64,000 bases of DNA, taken from an uncultured Bacilli bacterium (GTDB lineage Bacteria; Bacillota_I; Bacilli_A; RF39; UBA660). Position numbers and translations under genes: made by a program. Below the pieces are notes generated by a model. The model saw only the letters and a program-made list of their open reading frames with translations, was not told the origin of the DNA and did not search any database. The DNA is taken from assembly GCA_944332475.1 (NCBI GenBank), contig CALVKA010000001.1, forward strand, positions 310,001 through 374,000, read 5' to 3'. The number at the start of each line of letters is the position of its first letter. The first letter of the stretch is position 1. Positions 1-8,054 of the stretch are shown piece by piece.

Positions 1-208
1 CGTTAATAATTTCCTCACTATTCTCAGGTGTGATGTTAGTTACTATATATGTTTCTTTTTGATTGTTATCGTTATAGAAGGAGTAGTTTGTTGAGGTTGT
101 ATCTTTATCTAATAAACCATAATGTTCGAAACTATCATATTTGTCCTGTTTGGTACAACCGCAAAAACATAAAATGCATAATATTAATAATAAAGTAGTT
201 TTTTTCAC
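1..208 (-). CDS. Lipoprotein, N-terminal part (gene leaves the window)
   Basis: Reading leftward from a GTG at 206-208 gives an open frame to the window edge. It starts VKKTTLLLIL, followed by a hydrophobic stretch and a lipobox-like FCGC, then a polar region rich in Asp, Asn and Thr. That is the layout of a lipoprotein signal peptide cleaved before Cys and lipid-anchored outside the membrane. No ATG start fits the frame. A GAGG lies immediately before the GTG, which is unusually close, so the exact start is uncertain. About 69 residues are visible and no family is recognisable. It is the last gene in the transcription direction of this window, after the membrane protein at 249-1082. Confidence 0.6.
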   Translation of the reverse strand, partial: MKKTTLLLILCILCFCGCTKQDKYDSFEHYGLLDKDTTSTNYSFYNDNNQKETYIVTNITPENSEEIIN

Positions 209-248
209 CTCAAATTTTGATATTAATATTATATCATTAATTATAGAA

Positions 249-1082
249 TCAACAATTACTTGCCTTCCTTTTTTTGCTGATGATATAAACGTTTGCTCCT
301 AAAATTATAAATAAAATAAACAATTTTATTAATATATCAATTAATAATCTTTTTTTTGCATAGATTCGTTCTAATGTTAAAAAATAATATCCTGCTATTG
401 TAGATTTTTTTAAATCTTCACTAGTAGTTCCATATCTTCCCATGGAAGTACTTTGTTCAAAATTATAATCAGGTGGAAGTGAGGTGGATATATAGATACT
501 AACTCTTCTTTCTTCTTGATTCACATACAAATCTATCCAATCATTTGGTCTTTCATGATCAGCTTCATATAATTTCGTTAGGTTATAGGATTCTTGAATA
601 TTGTTTGATGATATTCCTATTGAAGTCAAAAATTTTTCTAGATCATCTTTCTTTTTATAATATCCATTCATGGTAGCATGTCCATTAGAAAAACGCTCAT
701 TAGAAATCTTCTTTTCAGAAGATGTAATTTTAATGTGTATTTTAGAATCAAATTTAACGTATTTATTTTTATATTTTAGATTTTTTACTGGAGCCAAAAA
801 CACATCTTTTTCTGTTTTTGAAATAGGAAGATCTACATCCACTTCATTAATATTATTCATTTTAATTCCTGATAAGGGTATAGATAAAATAGAACGTACG
901 GGAATTAAAACATATATCCAACAAAATATAAATAATATAATATTATTTAAAATAAACTTTTTCTTATTTCTTTTGATGATTTTGAAATATGATTTTAGAC
1001 AGTAGGATATTTTAGGAACAGATGAGGCAATTAAAACAAAAATTATTAAAGTGATTATTACTATTGATATTACTATTGACAA
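249..1082 (-). CDS. Membrane protein of unknown function (277 aa)
   Basis: I do not recognise a family. The N-terminus has one hydrophobic segment at about residues 2-22 and a second at about 43-63, separated by a very basic linker (KRNKKK). A polar extracytoplasmic-looking middle follows, with a further segment at about residues 245-268 and a Lys/Arg-rich tail. The start is probably TTG at 1080-1082, because AAAGGAAAA lies upstream at a suitable distance and no ATG does. The topology suggests a sensor or a membrane-anchored extracellular domain. Neighbours are the lipoprotein at 1-208 and the DUF2441-like gene, with 166 empty bases upstream. Function is unknown. Confidence 0.6.
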   Translation of the reverse strand: MSIVISIVIITLIIFVLIASSVPKISYCLKSYFKIIKRNKKKFILNNIILFIFCWIYVLIPVRSILSIPLSGIKMNNINEVDVDLPISKTEKDVFLAPVKNLKYKNKYVKFDSKIHIKITSSEKKISNERFSNGHATMNGYYKKKDDLEKFLTSIGISSNNIQESYNLTKLYEADHERPNDWIDLYVNQEERRVSIYISTSLPPDYNFEQSTSMGRYGTTSEDLKKSTIAGYYFLTLERIYAKKRLLIDILIKLFILFIILGANVYIISKKRKASNC

Positions 1083-1248
1083 GATTATTTTCCTTTCTTT
1101 TTCGCTTTGTAATTAATATGATAATACTCGCATTTTTTACTGATTATAGATTACTATATGAAGGAAAATTATACTAGGAATCATTTGGTGATTTAGGTCG
1201 CTGAAATGGAGAATATGTCTTTTTTCGATGTGTTTTTTTGACATTATT

Positions 1249-1836
1249 TTAAACATCTATATTATTTAAAACATCTTCAACTACAGCAGTTCCTATAAAT
1301 AAATATTCGTTTATATTATCTTTTCTTTCACCATTCCAATATTTCCTTGCTTGTTCTTTCTTTTTATTTAAAGAAATATTTTGTCTTAATACAAAGGATG
1401 CATCTCCTTTAAAGATTGTTCCAGTCAAATTTAATTTTACTATTTGGATATCTTTTTTGTTTGTCCTTTGAAAAATATTAATCCAAGTTTCTAATTCTTT
1501 TTTTGTTTTGCAAACATATATACATTTTAATCTAGAAGGCAGGCTTGAATCCCTTTCTTTTCTTACCTCTTCAAACATTAATTCTCTTGTAATCATAGCA
1601 TCATCGTGTATTGTTTGATACACTAATTTGGCAAGGGATTCTGTCAATACTAAATTATTCTTTCTTTTCATTTTCATTAAATATTCATTCGCATCTTTTC
1701 CATTTTCTAGGTGCTCCATATTATAAATTTCATAATAAAAAGGATTATAATCATCACCAATAGTTAAGGTATCCCCTACTTTTAATTTTTTACCTGTATT
1801 AATATGATAATAAATTTCATCTTTTGCTTCTTTCAT
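1249..1836 (-). CDS. DUF2441-like protein
   Basis: The start is placed at the ATG at 1834-1836, seven codons inside the longest frame, because AGAGGAGT precedes it at good spacing. The protein begins MKEAKDEIYYHIN and continues KVGDTLTIG and NPFYYEIY. This resembles the DUF2441 family ('YH.N....VGD...G...NPF') as I remember it; the match is from memory. The family has no firmly known activity. I see no signal peptide or membrane segment. The next gene downstream is separated by 166 bases, while a histidine phosphatase lies 52 bases upstream with the same style of leader and start (GAGGAGC, then ATG). The two may form a small operon or cargo pair. Confidence 0.5.
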   Translation of the reverse strand: MKEAKDEIYYHINTGKKLKVGDTLTIGDDYNPFYYEIYNMEHLENGKDANEYLMKMKRKNNLVLTESLAKLVYQTIHDDAMITRELMFEEVRKERDSSLPSRLKCIYVCKTKKELETWINIFQRTNKKDIQIVKLNLTGTIFKGDASFVLRQNISLNKKKEQARKYWNGERKDNINEYLFIGTAVVEDVLNNIDV

Positions 1837-1888
1837 ACTGACTCCTCTTGACATCATTCTATCACAATTTATAGATTTAACATAATTT

Positions 1889-2491
1889 TTATTTCACTTT
1901 TTCTATATCTATCAGTTCATTATTGTCATTAAATATTAATTTAAAAGTTTCGCAATAATTCCATTTTCCGTCAAAGAACAACTTACCCTTAAAGGTGTAG
2001 CCATTCGTATCATCTATTTCACACCATTTATTAAATAGAGCAGCTAGTGCGGTTGCGTGGCCAACAATTAATATCTTTTTATCATTATAGTTATTTAGAA
2101 TATTTGTTAAGGATGTATATTCTCTTTCAATTACTTCATTTATGGATTCTCCGTTAGGTAATTTATAATTAAAATCATAATATTGTCTTTTACAAAAATC
2201 TTTTGGTAATTCATCCCAACTATTTATGCCAAATTTTCTTTCAGCAAAATTTTCATCTATTAATACTTTATCTTTTGTGAAATATTTAGCTGTCGCAATT
2301 GCTCGTACATAGTTGGAAGAAATTACTATATTAAAATTGGTAAGTTCATGGTTTTGACTCTTTTTTTCTGCTAACTTTTCACCATTAATTGTTAGTCCCC
2401 ATTTTTCATTTTGTATTTGTAGAGAATCACTATTATTTATATTGGTTGGTTTTATTGGTTCAGAATGCCTCATAAAATATATTTCTTTCAT
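1889..2491 (-). CDS. Histidine phosphatase family protein (phosphoglycerate mutase-like)
   Basis: The N-terminus carries the phosphatase signature with the catalytic His (MKEIYFMRHSEP). The conserved second His occurs near residue 150 in VGHATALAAL, and the family Arg lies in SSNYVRAIATA. The protein is about 200 residues, normal for the cytosolic branch of the superfamily that hydrolyses phosphate esters by a phospho-His intermediate. The ATG at 2489-2491 is preferred over the ATG eight codons upstream because of the Shine-Dalgarno AGAGGAGC. The substrate cannot be told from sequence. The gene is the most upstream one in the leftmost unit, ending at the attachment-like junction at 2637. Confidence 0.8.
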   Translation of the reverse strand: MKEIYFMRHSEPIKPTNINNSDSLQIQNEKWGLTINGEKLAEKKSQNHELTNFNIVISSNYVRAIATAKYFTKDKVLIDENFAERKFGINSWDELPKDFCKRQYYDFNYKLPNGESINEVIEREYTSLTNILNNYNDKKILIVGHATALAALFNKWCEIDDTNGYTFKGKLFFDGKWNYCETFKLIFNDNNELIDIEKVK

Positions 2492-2559
2492 ATTTGCTCC
2501 TCTCGGTATTATCATATCATACTTTATAGATAACTAGTTTTAGTATTGTTTATTAAATT

Positions 2560-2743
2560 AAAAAACCAATCCTTTTTATGGATTGATCTCTATTTAAAGT
2601 GCTTTCCTTTCGGAAAAGTTCCACTGGATTTTCTAATGGTGCGAGTAAAAACGTTATTTTGAACTATAGCCGTAAAAAAGAAGAACGATAAATAAGATTA
2701 ATTCTTACATGCTTTTCTTATAATTTCAGGTGTTTCTTATTTT
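2560..2743. repeat. Junction 1: arm A and arm B of the attachment repeats around core TGGTGC
   Basis: This gene-free stretch (2516-2856) holds two repeat arms back to back. Arm A (2560-2642) matches 4918-5000 and 41648-41730. Arm B (2637-2743) matches 5475-5593, which has a 12-base insertion. They share the core TGGTGC at 2637-2642, identical to the encoded CCA end of tRNA-Thr. Arm A also holds a minus-strand terminator, an AATCC/GGATT hairpin followed by GGTTTTTT, at about 2560-2585. Arm B holds a short hairpin (AACG..CCGT region). I read it as a fossil junction between two stacked elements. Confidence 0.65.
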
Positions 2744-2856
2744 TATCATTTTTATATTTAAGTATACGACTTAAAAAATATTAAACTTAGAATGAACATA
2801 ATAACAACTATTTATATTATTATCATATCTTTACTAAACGCCATATTAAAACACCT

Positions 2857-3348
2857 CTATACTAAAATAAAAAGTTTGAAATAGACTATTTTGATAAGAA
2901 TAAATATAATTAAAACTATTAAAAACTCATTATTGTATTCTTTTTTCTTTGGTAATGCAGTTACACAAGTTATTGCAAATAAAATATTTATTATTATGTA
3001 AACTATATTAATGCTTCCAATTAGAATATAATCTGATATGAGATTTATAATAAAAAAGATTATTGATGGGAGTAAAAGTTGTTTTAGAATTAATAGGTTA
3101 TATTTTTTTCTTCCTATTCTAGTAATAATATTATTTCTATTTAGGACAATATAATAGTAACTATCAAAGTATAGTTTAAGAAAAAGAAAAGTAAAAATAA
3201 TGCTAATCATAATATCCATGGACTTATTGGTAGTAATATATTTAACAGTCATATAATTATTTGTGTCTTGATAGATTAAAAATAAAGCTAGATTAAATAT
3301 AATGAGAAAAAAATAATTACTACTATTCTTTAATATCTTTTTGATCAT
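2857..3348 (-). CDS. Small membrane protein of an ABC exporter locus
   Basis: This is a 163-residue, strongly hydrophobic protein with about five predicted membrane segments separated by short Asn/Lys-rich loops. It overlaps the ATPase gene at 3323-3946 by 26 bases, so the two are translationally coupled. It has no catalytic motif. By position it is probably a second permease subunit or accessory protein of the exporter formed with the ATPase and the 272-residue permease. Comparable three-gene sets occur in bacteriocin immunity and antimicrobial peptide export loci, but this assignment is inferred from context only. The next 114 bases downstream lead into arm B of junction 1. Confidence 0.6.
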   Translation of the reverse strand: MIKKILKNSSNYFFLIIFNLALFLIYQDTNNYMTVKYITTNKSMDIMISIIFTFLFLKLYFDSYYYIVLNRNNIITRIGRKKYNLLILKQLLLPSIIFFIINLISDYILIGSINIVYIIINILFAITCVTALPKKKEYNNEFLIVLIIFILIKIVYFKLFILV

Positions 3349-3946
3349 ATATATGGTAATCCTTAATTACTAATTTTCTATTAAAAGGTAATTTCAATGA
3401 TTCATGTGATGCTATCATGATAATTTTGTCTTTTTCCTTATTATATTCTTTTATGAGTTTGTAAAACTCCTCTACTCCATCTTGATCTAATCCTCTAATT
3501 GGTTCATCCAATAAAATGATATCTTGATTTTCCATGATAGATTGAATAATAGCAACTTTCTGCCGCATTCCAACTGAATAGTTTTTCATTTTATCTTGAT
3601 TATATAAATCTAATTGAAAACTTTGACATAAGGTTTCAATGTGCTTTTCTACTTTTTCATCATACTTATTTGATAAAGAATACAAATATTTTAAATTATA
3701 TAAAATTGTTTCGTTTTCAATAAATCCTGGATTTTCAATTAGAGCTCCTATTCTTTTTCCTTTTTCTATTTTTATTTGCCCCTTATCTGGAGAAGTAATA
3801 TCTGCAATTATTTTAAATAAAGTGGATTTCCCACTACCATTAGGACCATAAAGATGAATTAGTTCCCCTTCTTTTAGTGTTAATGAAACATCTTGAAAAA
3901 TGATATGTTTACTAAATTTTTTACTTATATTTTTTATTTCTAACAT
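3323..3946 (-). CDS. ABC transporter ATP-binding protein
   Basis: A complete 207-residue nucleotide-binding domain. Walker A is GPNGSGKS (near residue 34), the signature is YSVGMRQK (near 125), Walker B plus the catalytic Glu is IILLDEP (near 143), the D-loop is GLD, and the switch His is in ASHE. It hydrolyses ATP to drive a separate membrane permease. The ATG at 3946 follows AAGGAGGGAAATTTT. It sits between two membrane protein genes on the same strand and overlaps the downstream one. The closest functional class is the single-domain ATPase of peptide or bacteriocin-immunity exporters. The substrate is unknown. Confidence 0.93.
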   Translation of the reverse strand: MLEIKNISKKFSKHIIFQDVSLTLKEGELIHLYGPNGSGKSTLFKIIADITSPDKGQIKIEKGKRIGALIENPGFIENETILYNLKYLYSLSNKYDEKVEKHIETLCQSFQLDLYNQDKMKNYSVGMRQKVAIIQSIMENQDIILLDEPIRGLDQDGVEEFYKLIKEYNKEKDKIIMIASHESLKLPFNRKLVIKDYHIYDQKDIKE

Positions 3947-3967
3947 AAAATTTCCCTCCTTTTGTTT

Positions 3968-4786
3968 CTAGCTTTTTTTTCTTGGCAAATTGCAACCAAT
4001 AAAACATAAAACACAACTATAGATTAAAAACATAATACAGGTATATCCAAAATATAAATTTGTTTCTCTTATGGATGTAATAACAGTAGATGTTTCTAAA
4101 CCAGGAAGAATTAAAGATAAAGTATTTATAGCCTCTAATAATGGATTAAATAGTTTTACATTTAATTGGTTGGCATACAATGCGTTCCCAATAAGAGCTA
4201 GAGAAACCGCTAATACAACCAAGATAATAATTCCGCTTACATTATAGATATATTTGTTTTTTATAAAATAAATTAGACTATAAAGAAATAGAGAAAATAT
4301 TGCAAACCCTACTGTAGAATAGACTATATACAATAGTAAGGATATCGTGGAATTGGTATTTAATGCGACAAAAGCACTCGATTCAAGTCCTTGAAAATGA
4401 ATCTCGGAAAAGAAAAAGTGAATGACTATTAAAGTAAAAATATGAATCATAAGTCTTACGATAATGGATGAAAATAATACCGTCTTAATTTCATATAACA
4501 TTCTTTTTCTAAATCCTGTTCTGGGAATAATCATATTTTGAAATTTGCTATATTTATTTTGATAAAAGTTGCTAGTTACAAGATTATTCGATAAAAAAGC
4601 GAGTAATAAATAAAATGGTAAAAAAGAATTTAAAGTATAAAATATATAAGCACCACAATTTAAGTTGTTATGATATAGACCATCCGAATAATAAGTTCCA
4701 AGATAGTAAATCATTAGAACAATTAATAGAAAACTAACTATTAATACCTTTTTCTTACTTGCCAACTCTCTTATCATCTTACTCAC
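3968..4786 (-). CDS. ABC-2 type permease
   Basis: A 272-residue protein with about six membrane segments: one near the N-terminus, a pair at about 95-125, and clusters towards the C-terminus. It has the general shape of an ABC-2 exporter permease. The longest frame opens with GTG at 4784-4786; an ATG three codons later (4775-4777) is equally possible, since GTAGGTGAG lies just upstream. It is the first gene of the three-gene exporter operon, 21 bases ahead of the ATPase gene. The operon lies between junction 1 and junction 2, so it is the sole intact cargo of a 2.4-kb remnant element. Confidence 0.75.
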   Translation of the reverse strand: MSKMIRELASKKKVLIVSFLLIVLMIYYLGTYYSDGLYHNNLNCGAYIFYTLNSFLPFYLLLAFLSNNLVTSNFYQNKYSKFQNMIIPRTGFRKRMLYEIKTVLFSSIIVRLMIHIFTLIVIHFFFSEIHFQGLESSAFVALNTNSTISLLLYIVYSTVGFAIFSLFLYSLIYFIKNKYIYNVSGIIILVVLAVSLALIGNALYANQLNVKLFNPLLEAINTLSLILPGLETSTVITSIRETNLYFGYTCIMFLIYSCVLCFIGCNLPRKKS

Positions 4787-4845
4787 CTACTCTTATATAA
4801 TCATTATATAGGATGATGGGTTGCTATGCAATAATATGAGTGCTT

Positions 4846-4911
4846 TTATTTTTTGTTGTCTATCTGTATCTCTTTTTGTATAACGTATATCACTTCACCA
4901 TTTCCTTTCAT
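4846..4911 (-). pseudogene. Truncated copy of the 95-residue gene at 41354-41641
   Basis: From ATG at 4909-4911 the frame reads MKGNGEVIYVIQKEIQI, which matches the first 17 residues of the intact gene (MKGNGEMINVIQKEIQI), then ends after four unrelated residues. Nucleotide similarity stops abruptly at about 4860. The copy keeps its position next to arm A, exactly as the intact gene does. It is evidence that the 2637-5000 unit was once the tRNA-proximal end of a larger related element that has since lost its integrase. Confidence 0.7.
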
Positions 4912-5000
4912 ATCAACAAAAAATCGATCATTTTTACTGGTTGATCTCTATTTAAGGTGCTTTCCTTTCGGAAAAGTTCCACTGGATTTTCTAATGGTGC
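4860..5000. repeat. Junction 2, arm A with core TGGTGC
   Basis: Ungapped match to 41590-41730 (offset 36730), with 13 mismatches by my count over about 140 positions. It contains a minus-strand terminator hairpin and ends in the core TGGTGC at 4995-5000. At the right-hand copy this core is the CCA end of tRNA-Thr; here it runs into unrelated sequence. The divergence shows the copies are not a fresh target duplication from one insertion. Confidence 0.75.
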
Positions 5001-5108
5001 CATTGGGAAAGTTATCTACAACTTGTTGACAATTTAATATAAGAATCAATCACTATTCAAATTATAACAAACATTTTTGAAATTTTATCAAAAATATTTC
5101 TTGTTCGC

Positions 5109-5137
5109 TTGTTTTATAAAATCATTTATTATATAAT
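5109..5137 (+). promoter_or_regulatory. Promoter of the type I toxin-like gene
   Basis: TTGTTT at 5109-5114 and a perfect TATAAT at 5132-5137 are separated by 17 bases. Transcription would start near 5144. The resulting leader carries CCTCC at about 5168-5172, which is complementary to the GGAGG of the toxin ribosome binding site at about 5189-5193, so the mRNA can hide its own translation start. Confidence 0.6.
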
Positions 5138-5200
5138 TCTAACAGGAACATTTGATGTGAGTGTCGTCCTCCAATCTTGAGAAAGAAAGGAGGGATAGAA

Positions 5201-5293
5201 ATGAAGAAAAGAACTTTTATAATAAAAGTTCTTCGTCTTATTGCTATCATTTTATTACTCCTTACCTTATTGGTAATAGCAATAAAAATATGA
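5201..5293 (+). CDS. Type I toxin-like hydrophobic peptide (30 aa)
   Basis: A short plus-strand frame, the only gene on this strand that I trust. An AAAGGAGGGATAGAA ribosome binding site lies directly before ATG 5201. The peptide starts MKKRTFIIKVLR, then has a block of about 16 Leu/Ile/Val/Ala residues and ends IKI. A basic N-terminus with one membrane helix is typical of type I toxins (Fst, TxpA and BsrG types) that damage the membrane. It has its own promoter (5109-5137) and terminator (5336-5380), and a convergent antisense RNA is predicted at its 3' end. The peptide matches no family I can name with certainty. Confidence 0.65.
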   Translation: MKKRTFIIKVLRLIAIILLLLTLLVIAIKI

Positions 5294-5398
5294 CACTCTT
5301 TCATCTCTGATTGAGTGTCAGTCCTAATTTTATTAGAGGCGACATTCACTTTCGGAATCGAATGTTCCTCTTTTTTATTTTATGCAAGTTTCCTTGAC
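5283..5398 (-). ncRNA. Predicted antisense RNA (type I antitoxin)
   Basis: Transcription should start near 5398 from the minus-strand promoter at 5405-5433. The hairpin formed by GACACTC/GAGTGTC (5292-5298 with 5313-5319), followed on this strand by ATATTTTTATT, is a good stop near 5283. The RNA would overlap the 3' part of the toxin mRNA by about 95 bases, the arrangement known for TxpA/RatA and BsrG/SR4. The existence of the RNA is inferred from promoter and terminator signals only. Confidence 0.5.
5336..5380 (+). terminator. Terminator of the toxin mRNA
   Basis: Long stem GAGG..ACATTC / GAATGT..CCTC (5336-5370) followed by TTTTTTATTT on the plus strand. It closes the toxin transcript. Confidence 0.7.
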
Positions 5399-5404
5399 AT
5401 ATTC

Positions 5405-5433
5405 ATAATAACACAAAAAAGAACTTTTGGCAA
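5405..5433 (-). promoter_or_regulatory. Promoter of the predicted antitoxin RNA
   Basis: On the minus strand, TTGCCA (5428-5433) and TATTAT (5405-5410) are separated by exactly 17 bases, each one mismatch from the sigma-A consensus. It points towards the toxin gene and has no protein gene downstream of it on that strand. Confidence 0.55.
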
Positions 5434-5474
5434 GTTCTCTATATATAACTCGTAAGTTCGAGTAATTATCAATC

Positions 5475-5593
5475 TGGTGCGAACAAAAACGATATTTTGA
5501 ACTATATCCGTAAAAAAGAAGAACGATAAATAAGATCAATTCTTGCATCAATTATTGCATGCTTTTCTTACAATTTCAAGTGCTTCTTATTTG
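5475..5593. repeat. Arm B at the left end of the conjugative element
   Basis: Matches 2637-2743 from the core TGGTGC (5475-5480) onward, apart from a 12-base insertion near 5545. It contains a hairpin whose arms read ACGATAT and ATATCCGT. It lies 26 bases from the stop of the VirD4 gene, so it marks the outermost sequence of the element on the side away from tRNA-Thr. Confidence 0.65.
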
Positions 5594-5618
5594 TTAATTC
5601 TTCTTTTTTACAAATGTA

Positions 5619-7571
5619 CTAGATTAATGATTTCAAATGCAATTCTATTAGACTTCTATTGTCTATATTATTAAATTCTAAATGATACTTTTTATTGTTG
5701 ATTTTACCTTTTATTATACTTTTATTTTTGGTTTCTACTTTATCTTTTAGTGTGATTAATACATAAGTTCTCATGTTCAATTCTTTATATTCTATTTTTT
5801 CTATTTTATTGTTTAGTATATTTTTAATCATGTCTATTCCTTCTTGTAGTATTTGTTTTTCCATTTGTTGAAATTCAGAGAAATCATTGTTACTTGTTAA
5901 CGAACTATTTTCCTTTTTGCTATTCATAGCATCAATTGTATAATAGGTAGAAGTTAGATTTTTTAGAGGTCTAATTTCTCGGATAACTTCACCTGGTTTA
6001 TAGCAATTTATTTTATTAAAAATAACTGTATCCCTAAAAATGGGATGCCCTACGTTTGGAAATATGATTGTTTTATAATGTAAACTTTTTACTTCATCTG
6101 GAGTTAGTAAATCTCTAGCCATTAGTGAAGTGGATTGATTTCCATTATAACTTATCGTTTGCATTGATTGACTTATGGAGCTGGATTCTATTGTTTGTTT
6201 TCCTAATCTTTTTGAAACAGCCTCTGCAGTATCCATGGTGTTGGTTTTTAAATAAATAAGTCCACAATTATCTAAAATTATTTGTGAAACTTCCTTTCCG
6301 TATACATTATCAAGTTGTGCGAATGATTGAATAAAAAAGTGAAATCTCATTCCTCGTGATCTTGAAACGGATACAACCGATTCTATATTTGCAATTGGTG
6401 GACAATTTGCAAATTCATCTAATAACCAGTCTATTTCTATATCTAATTTTTTAACAGTGTTTTTATTTGCTAGTTTTACTAATTCTTTATAAATTAAACC
6501 AATAATAATTGTTACTAAAGTATAATAAACTTTGTCCTCATCAGGAACAATAATAAACAATGCTGTAGGCTTTCTTCCTAATATATCTAACTCAAAATCG
6601 GATTGTGCTGTTATATTAGCAACATTTATGTCATCAAAGATTGCCATTTTCTCATTAAAAACTCCTGTTACAGATTTATAGGTATTTTCATTCATTGATA
6701 AAAGAGGTGTGAGAGTATCTTTTGATTTTGTTCCATAAGGTTTTTGTTCCATTAATATTTTAAATTTTCTTTCGTTCTTATCGTTCATCATTGATGTTTG
6801 AAATTTTCTAATACTGGTCATAGTAATTTGTTCACGTTTGATTTTTCCTTCTTTATATTCTTCAAGAAAGAAACTAATTAATCCTTCTAATAGATTTCTA
6901 GCACTGTTATTCCAAAAGGGATCTTTACCTTCTACTTTTTCTTGCATAATAATTGTTGCTAAAGAGCTAATTAACCTATTACTCTCTGCATAATGAGAAA
7001 GAGATATATTGTTATATTCTTTTTGTTTTTCTTTATCATTTGTAGCTTTCAAGAGCTTTTCGTACTCAATATATTTTTCATATTCACATATAATAGGTTC
7101 CAAAATATTGATATGATTTGATAAGTCTGGATTCCTAAAATCGATTGTTAATATGTTATAGCCATTATCTTTTAGCATTTTTGAAGTGTTATGAAAAATT
7201 TCTCCTTTGGGGTCTGTTATAAAAATACTTCTCTTTTCTTTAGCATTTGCTAGAAATGTTACCATTGGAATTACTGCTGTTACACTTTTACCACTACCGC
7301 TTGATCCTAAATATATATAATGTGGTGTTTCTGTATCAAACCAAGCGTATTTTATATTTTTACTATAATAAATTGGTACTCCTACTCTTTTAATGTTTGA
7401 TAAATTTTCTTTTTTAAAATTCCTTTTTATTTCATAAATTGTAGAAAACCTAGCTGATCCATATTCATTATCATTTTTCAATTTATATTTATTAATCATT
7501 GGTTCAATATACTTTAAAAATATAATTAATATACTAATAATAATTAAAACAAAAATAAGAGGGGAACTCAT
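5619..7571 (-). CDS. virD4: VirD4/TraG-type coupling protein
   Basis: The type IV coupling ATPase that brings the relaxase-DNA complex to the secretion channel. There is one hydrophobic N-terminal segment (residues 3-19). Walker A is GSSGSGKS at about residue 89, and Walker B lies in DWLLDEFANCP at about residue 395. The family box SRSRGMRFHFF follows. At 650 residues it is normal length for the family. The last 80 residues are a Lys/Asn-rich extension of unknown role. It is the final gene of the mobilisation operon, 24 bases after the 152-residue protein, and ends 26 bases from arm B. Confidence in the family is high; the detailed subfamily (Tn1549-like TcpA/TraG) is inferred from context. 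Confidence 0.95.
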   Translation of the reverse strand: MSSPLIFVLIIISILIIFLKYIEPMINKYKLKNDNEYGSARFSTIYEIKRNFKKENLSNIKRVGVPIYYSKNIKYAWFDTETPHYIYLGSSGSGKSVTAVIPMVTFLANAKEKRSIFITDPKGEIFHNTSKMLKDNGYNILTIDFRNPDLSNHINILEPIICEYEKYIEYEKLLKATNDKEKQKEYNNISLSHYAESNRLISSLATIIMQEKVEGKDPFWNNSARNLLEGLISFFLEEYKEGKIKREQITMTSIRKFQTSMMNDKNERKFKILMEQKPYGTKSKDTLTPLLSMNENTYKSVTGVFNEKMAIFDDINVANITAQSDFELDILGRKPTALFIIVPDEDKVYYTLVTIIIGLIYKELVKLANKNTVKKLDIEIDWLLDEFANCPPIANIESVVSVSRSRGMRFHFFIQSFAQLDNVYGKEVSQIILDNCGLIYLKTNTMDTAEAVSKRLGKQTIESSSISQSMQTISYNGNQSTSLMARDLLTPDEVKSLHYKTIIFPNVGHPIFRDTVIFNKINCYKPGEVIREIRPLKNLTSTYYTIDAMNSKKENSSLTSNNDFSEFQQMEKQILQEGIDMIKNILNNKIEKIEYKELNMRTYVLITLKDKVETKNKSIIKGKINNKKYHLEFNNIDNRSLIELHLKSLI

Positions 7572-7595
7572 AAGCTCCCCTCCTCACATAATAAA

Positions 7596-8054
7596 CTATA
7601 ATTCATACTCTTCTTGTTTCCTCTCATATTCCAAGGCATCTTCCACCGCTAGCTTTAATCCGTTTTTTAAATTAGGATTATTTTTTATATCCGTTTCGCT
7701 TATATTAAGAACGTTTAATGTGTCAGATAAATCTCTAGTATATGTATATTCATGATTAGCAAGTTCATATGAAAACATATCATAAATAAAATCTGTACCA
7801 TCTTTATCTTTCCTGATTTCATCTTTCAACTCTTTGTTTTGCTTTTTTAACAATTTATTCAATTTTTTTATATTTTCTATCGTAGTATAGCAACCTCCAT
7901 TAAGTGGAATGAGTTTATCAACGTCCGTTTTCTTTAGTCCTAACTTTTTCAATCCATCGTTTAAATCTTTTCTGTTAAACACATAAATCAATTGAATCTG
8001 TTTTAGTTCGTTTTGATGTCTATTTTTTAATTCTACATATTTATTCAAATTCAT
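7596..8054 (-). CDS. ICE accessory protein with C-terminal EYEL (152 aa)
   Basis: A hydrophilic, mostly helical protein of 152 residues. Small proteins of this look (a start like MNLNKYVELKNRHQNEL, then a GLKKLG block) are common in gut mobile elements, but I know no function. Its start overlaps the end of the methyltransferase gene by 14 bases, so the two are translationally coupled. The last four residues are EYEL; the 112-residue protein and the relaxase in the same operon both end NYEL. That shared tail is unusual and could be a recognition tag (see findings). There is no membrane segment or signal peptide. Confidence 0.65.
   Translation of the reverse strand: MNLNKYVELKNRHQNELKQIQLIYVFNRKDLNDGLKKLGLKKTDVDKLIPLNGGCYTTIENIKKLNKLLKKQNKELKDEIRKDKDGTDFIYDMFSYELANHEYTYTRDLSDTLNVLNISETDIKNNPNLKNGLKLAVEDALEYERKQEEYEL

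Noticed and set aside
2637-2743. Arm B as a decayed tRNA gene (GTTCAAAA ... GCACCA)
   Set aside because: The T-loop-like and CCA-like parts are suggestive, but no acceptor, D or anticodon stems can be drawn in either copy. The attachment-arm reading explains both copies.
5122-5349. Minus-strand 75-aa frame
   Set aside because: It is the antisense shadow of the 30-aa toxin-like gene and its terminators, with no ribosome binding site.
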